From: JALTBU01 sp964410645
Lineage (GTDB): Bacteria > Campylobacterota > Campylobacteria > Campylobacterales > Nautiliaceae
DNA length: 64,000 nucleotides
NCBI GenBank assembly: GCA_964410645.1
Contig: CAYPHV010000002.1
Coordinates: 1 to 64,000, forward strand
Direction of reading: 5' to 3'
Part shown: piece by piece, positions 62,024 through 64,000 of the stretch
How the letters are laid out: every line of letters begins with the position of its first letter
Numbering within the stretch: the stretch's first letter is position 1
Program-made: the position numbers and the translations under genes
Notes under the pieces: generated by a model
Told to the model about the DNA's origin: nothing
The model's input: only the letters and a program-made list of their open reading frames with translations
Database searches by the model: none

Positions 62024-62029
62024 TATAAT
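62024..62029 (+). promoter_or_regulatory. -10 box for ppk2
   Basis: TATAAT 25 bases before the ppk2 ATG, with AAAAAGGAA as ribosome site. A TATAAT for the divergent aminotransferase gene lies 12 bases away at 62011-62006 on the minus strand. Confidence 0.5.
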
Positions 62030-62054
62030 TTGTAAATGTATAAAAAGGAAATAA

Positions 62055-62963
62055 ATGAAAACACTTATGCAAACATTAAATATAGTAAAAAATTCTGTAA
62101 AAGACAGTGCAATTATTGAAAAATTAAATAATCTTGAAGAAGATTTTAGAAAGTTAAGAACAAAAAGCGGTTTAAAAGGATTGGTTAGAAGAAAAAAACT
62201 TAGAAAAATTATAAAAGAAGTTGAATATGAAGAAGAACTTGAAAAACTGCAAATTGAAATGATAAAGCTTCAAAATTGGATTTATGACAATAAAAAAAGA
62301 ATTATGATTATATTTGAAGGAAGAGATGCAGCAGGAAAAGGAGGGGCTATAAAAAGATTTACCGAACATTTGAATCCAAGAAAATACAGAGTTGTAGCCC
62401 TTCCCAAACCTACAGATGTAGAATCGGGGCAGTTTTATTTTCAAAGATATTTTCAGCATCTCCCAAATCCCGGAGAGATTGTTTTTTTTGACAGAAGTTG
62501 GTATAACCGTGCAATAGTCGAGCCTGTTTTTGGATTTTGCACAAAAGAGCAATATAAAAAGTTTATTAGAGAAGTGCCTGAAATGGAAAACGCATTAATA
62601 GATGATGGAATAATTTTAATTAAATTCTGGTTTAGTATCAGTAAAGAAACTCAAAAAAGAAGATTTGAAGAAAGAATGACGAATCCTCTAAAACAGTGGA
62701 AACTTTCTCCAATAGATAAAAAAGCTCAGGATTTATGGAATAAAATTACTTATTATAAAGAAGAAATGTTTAGTAAAACGCATACGAGTTATTCGCCGTG
62801 GATTATTGTGAATTCCAATAATAAAAAAATTGCAAGGCTGGAAAGTATAAAATATATCTTGTCATTATTACAATATGAAGGCAAAAAAGAAGCAAAAATT
62901 GCATTACATCCAGATCCTGATATTGTCCAAAGATACCACAGAAGCAGTTTGCAGGTGGATTAA
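62055..62963 (+). CDS. ppk2: Polyphosphate kinase 2
   Basis: 302-residue P-loop kinase that phosphorylates nucleotides from polyphosphate, or runs in reverse. The Walker A motif IIFEGRDAAGKGGAIKRF is near residue 85, the lid and Walker B region includes FFDRSWYNRAIVEPVFGF near 145, and the KFWFSISKETQKRRFEER motif is near 192. One-domain architecture with an N-terminal helical extension of about 70 residues. The stop overlaps the convergent cysE stop by four bases. Nucleotide specificity (ADP or GDP) cannot be read from the sequence. Confidence 0.94.
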   Translation: MKTLMQTLNIVKNSVKDSAIIEKLNNLEEDFRKLRTKSGLKGLVRRKKLRKIIKEVEYEEELEKLQIEMIKLQNWIYDNKKRIMIIFEGRDAAGKGGAIKRFTEHLNPRKYRVVALPKPTDVESGQFYFQRYFQHLPNPGEIVFFDRSWYNRAIVEPVFGFCTKEQYKKFIREVPEMENALIDDGIILIKFWFSISKETQKRRFEERMTNPLKQWKLSPIDKKAQDLWNKITYYKEEMFSKTHTSYSPWIIVNSNNKKIARLESIKYILSLLQYEGKKEAKIALHPDPDIVQRYHRSSLQVD

Positions 62964-63664
62964 CGTTTATTATTAAGGGCTTCGAGATAATCTCTATATT
63001 TTTGTTCTACTTCTTCATCTTTTTCTATAATGTCTTTATTCTGGTTTATAACAGCTTCTTCAAGAATTTTTATTCTATCCATTAAATATTCAAAAAGTTC
63101 CTTTTCTATATCAGGTAGTTTATTGTGTGCAAGAGGAGAATAATCTTTTCTTTTTATCACTTTGCCGGGAATTCCTACAACAGTGGAAAAAGACGGCACG
63201 TCTTTTACAATTACCGAATTGGCCCCGATTCTGCTTTCTTTTCCAATAGTAATATTTCCCAGTATTTTAGCACCTGCACCAATAGTAACATCATCTTCGA
63301 TGGTAGGGTGTCTTTTGCCGGGATTTAAACTAACTCCTCCGAGTGTTACACCCTGATATATTGTTACATTATTTCCAACAACAGCAGTTTCTCCTATTAC
63401 AACCCCGATGCCGTGATCAATAAATACGTTTTCTCCTATATTAGCGCCCGGATGTATGTCCATATTTGTAAAAAACTGATTAACAGCCATAATAAATCTA
63501 GCAAGTCTTTTAAATCCTTTTTTATAAATAATGTTTGCTATTCTGTAACTTATAAGTGCCCATACCCCGGGATATGCATAAAAAAGTTCAACATTATTTT
63601 TAAAAGCCGGGTCTCTTTGTTTTACGGCTAAAAAATCTTTTTTGATTTTACTGAATAAATTCAC
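62960..63664 (-). CDS. cysE: Serine O-acetyltransferase
   Basis: Makes O-acetylserine, the precursor for cysteine. The 234 residues show the N-terminal helical domain (about 1-65), a left-handed beta helix with DIHPGANIGENVFIDHGIGVVIGE near 71-94 (catalytic histidine in DHG, second histidine in the later PGKRHPT), and a C-terminal tail without a membrane segment. The tail is long and acidic (about 185-234) and probably coiled. It overlaps the end of tmk by 17 bases on the same strand, so the two are coupled. Confidence 0.95.
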   Translation of the reverse strand: MNLFSKIKKDFLAVKQRDPAFKNNVELFYAYPGVWALISYRIANIIYKKGFKRLARFIMAVNQFFTNMDIHPGANIGENVFIDHGIGVVIGETAVVGNNVTIYQGVTLGGVSLNPGKRHPTIEDDVTIGAGAKILGNITIGKESRIGANSVIVKDVPSFSTVVGIPGKVIKRKDYSPLAHNKLPDIEKELFEYLMDRIKILEEAVINQNKDIIEKDEEVEQKYRDYLEALNNKR

Positions 63665-64000
63665 CTATAACCTTTTTGATTTTGTAGTTTATTTCTTCTA
63701 TTTTTTTGTCGGCGTCTATCAAAATATACGGAATTTCCAGCTTATCACAAGTTTTAATTATATTATCCTGAATGTTTAGAAGGTACTCTATTCCTCTTTT
63801 TTCTATATTGTCATTTGTTTTTTGGGAAAGTCTGTAATTTAACGTTTTTTCATCAAGTTTTAATATCACGGCTTTTTCCGGGAAAATGCCTTCGGTAGCA
63901 AATTTATTAATATTGACCATGGTATTAAAATCAAAAAATTCCAATGCATAAGCTATTCCGCTTATTGCGCTTCTGTCTGAAATAATTAATTTATCAATAT
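63648..64000 (-). CDS. tmk: Thymidylate kinase, C-terminal part
   Basis: The minus-strand frame is open to the end of the window, so the N-terminus with the P-loop lies beyond it and about 117 residues are visible. They include the DR(S/Y) motif as IISDRSAISGIAYALEFF, the loop region NINKFATEGIFPEKAVIL (base-binding part of TMP kinases), the lid-like segment, and the terminal helix. The enzyme phosphorylates dTMP to dTDP. It runs into cysE with a 17-base overlap. Confidence 0.85.
   Translation of the reverse strand, partial: IDKLIISDRSAISGIAYALEFFDFNTMVNINKFATEGIFPEKAVILKLDEKTLNYRLSQKTNDNIEKRGIEYLLNIQDNIIKTCDKLEIPYILIDADKKIEEINYKIKKVIGEFIQ

Noticed and set aside
1..64000. CRISPR arrays, insertion sequences, prophage or toxin-antitoxin loci
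   Set aside because: No regularly spaced repeats, transposase motifs, phage structural genes or convincing toxin-antitoxin pairs were seen in any frame.

Overview
The window is a compact, AT-rich bacterial chromosome segment (roughly 30 % GC by eye) with short or overlapping gene junctions. The run lptF/G-lysA-pheA-hisC-fliF-fliG-fliH-dxs, the pgbA-like/glcD pair and the NifS/NifU-type iron-sulfur system are arrangements known from Campylobacterota (Epsilonproteobacteria). A Coo-type membrane hydrogenase, a short-form hybrid-cluster protein and a soluble HdrB-type fumarate reductase point to an anaerobic or microaerophilic hydrogen oxidiser, most likely of the Nautiliales (Nautilia/Caminibacter/Lebetimonas group). 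The genus is an inference. I saw no transposase, phage gene, CRISPR array or compositional island.

Layout. 1-9.6 kb: lipopolysaccharide-export permease end, lysine/phenylalanine/histidine biosynthesis, flagellar basal body genes, dxs and a phasin-like gene. 9.8-10.8 kb: tRNA-Leu(CAA), HU and a CoA-binding protein. 10.8-16.7 kb: ilvA, gatB, two RCK/K+ channel genes and gpsA, then an unlisted 33-residue membrane protein on the other strand. 16.8-25.5 kb: tlyA, ispG, two unknown small genes, dnaB, a short comEC, an Upf1/IGHMBP2-like helicase and ubiD. 25.5-30.9 kb: a Crp/Fnr regulator, hcp, a sterol-desaturase-like protein, a phosphoribosyltransferase, a NifX-like protein, a rhodanese and an EamA exporter. 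30.9-34.5 kb: argG divergent from an S4 protein, proS and fxsA.

34.6-47.5 kb is the energetic core. cooM-K-L-X-U-H encodes a proton-pumping group 4 [NiFe] hydrogenase. It is followed by a CooF-like ferredoxin, hypA, a stand-alone GltD-like NAD(P)H flavoprotein and a three-gene fumarate reductase (FrdA, FrdB, HdrB-like) with no membrane anchor or export signal. No CO dehydrogenase gene is present. I infer that H2-derived electrons pass through ferredoxin and/or NAD(P)H to cytoplasmic fumarate reduction, as a reductive TCA cycle would need.

47.5-64 kb: a TrxR-like flavoprotein, proA, ppx, ilvBN, lpxD, nifS-nifU, a decayed FAD-flavoprotein gene, a pgbA-like gene, glcD, xth, dedA, an aminotransferase, ppk2, cysE and the 3' end of tmk.

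Regulation. Many genes have a TATAAT-like -10 about 17-26 bases before the start codon and no clear -35, as is usual in Campylobacterota. Two TTGAC-N4-RTCAA operators, upstream of hcp and of nifS, sit 32-33 bp from a -10. The Crp/Fnr protein encoded beside hcp carries the ETLSR recognition-helix motif expected for TTGA half-sites, which suggests a small regulon joining nitrogen-oxide detoxification to Fe-S cluster assembly.
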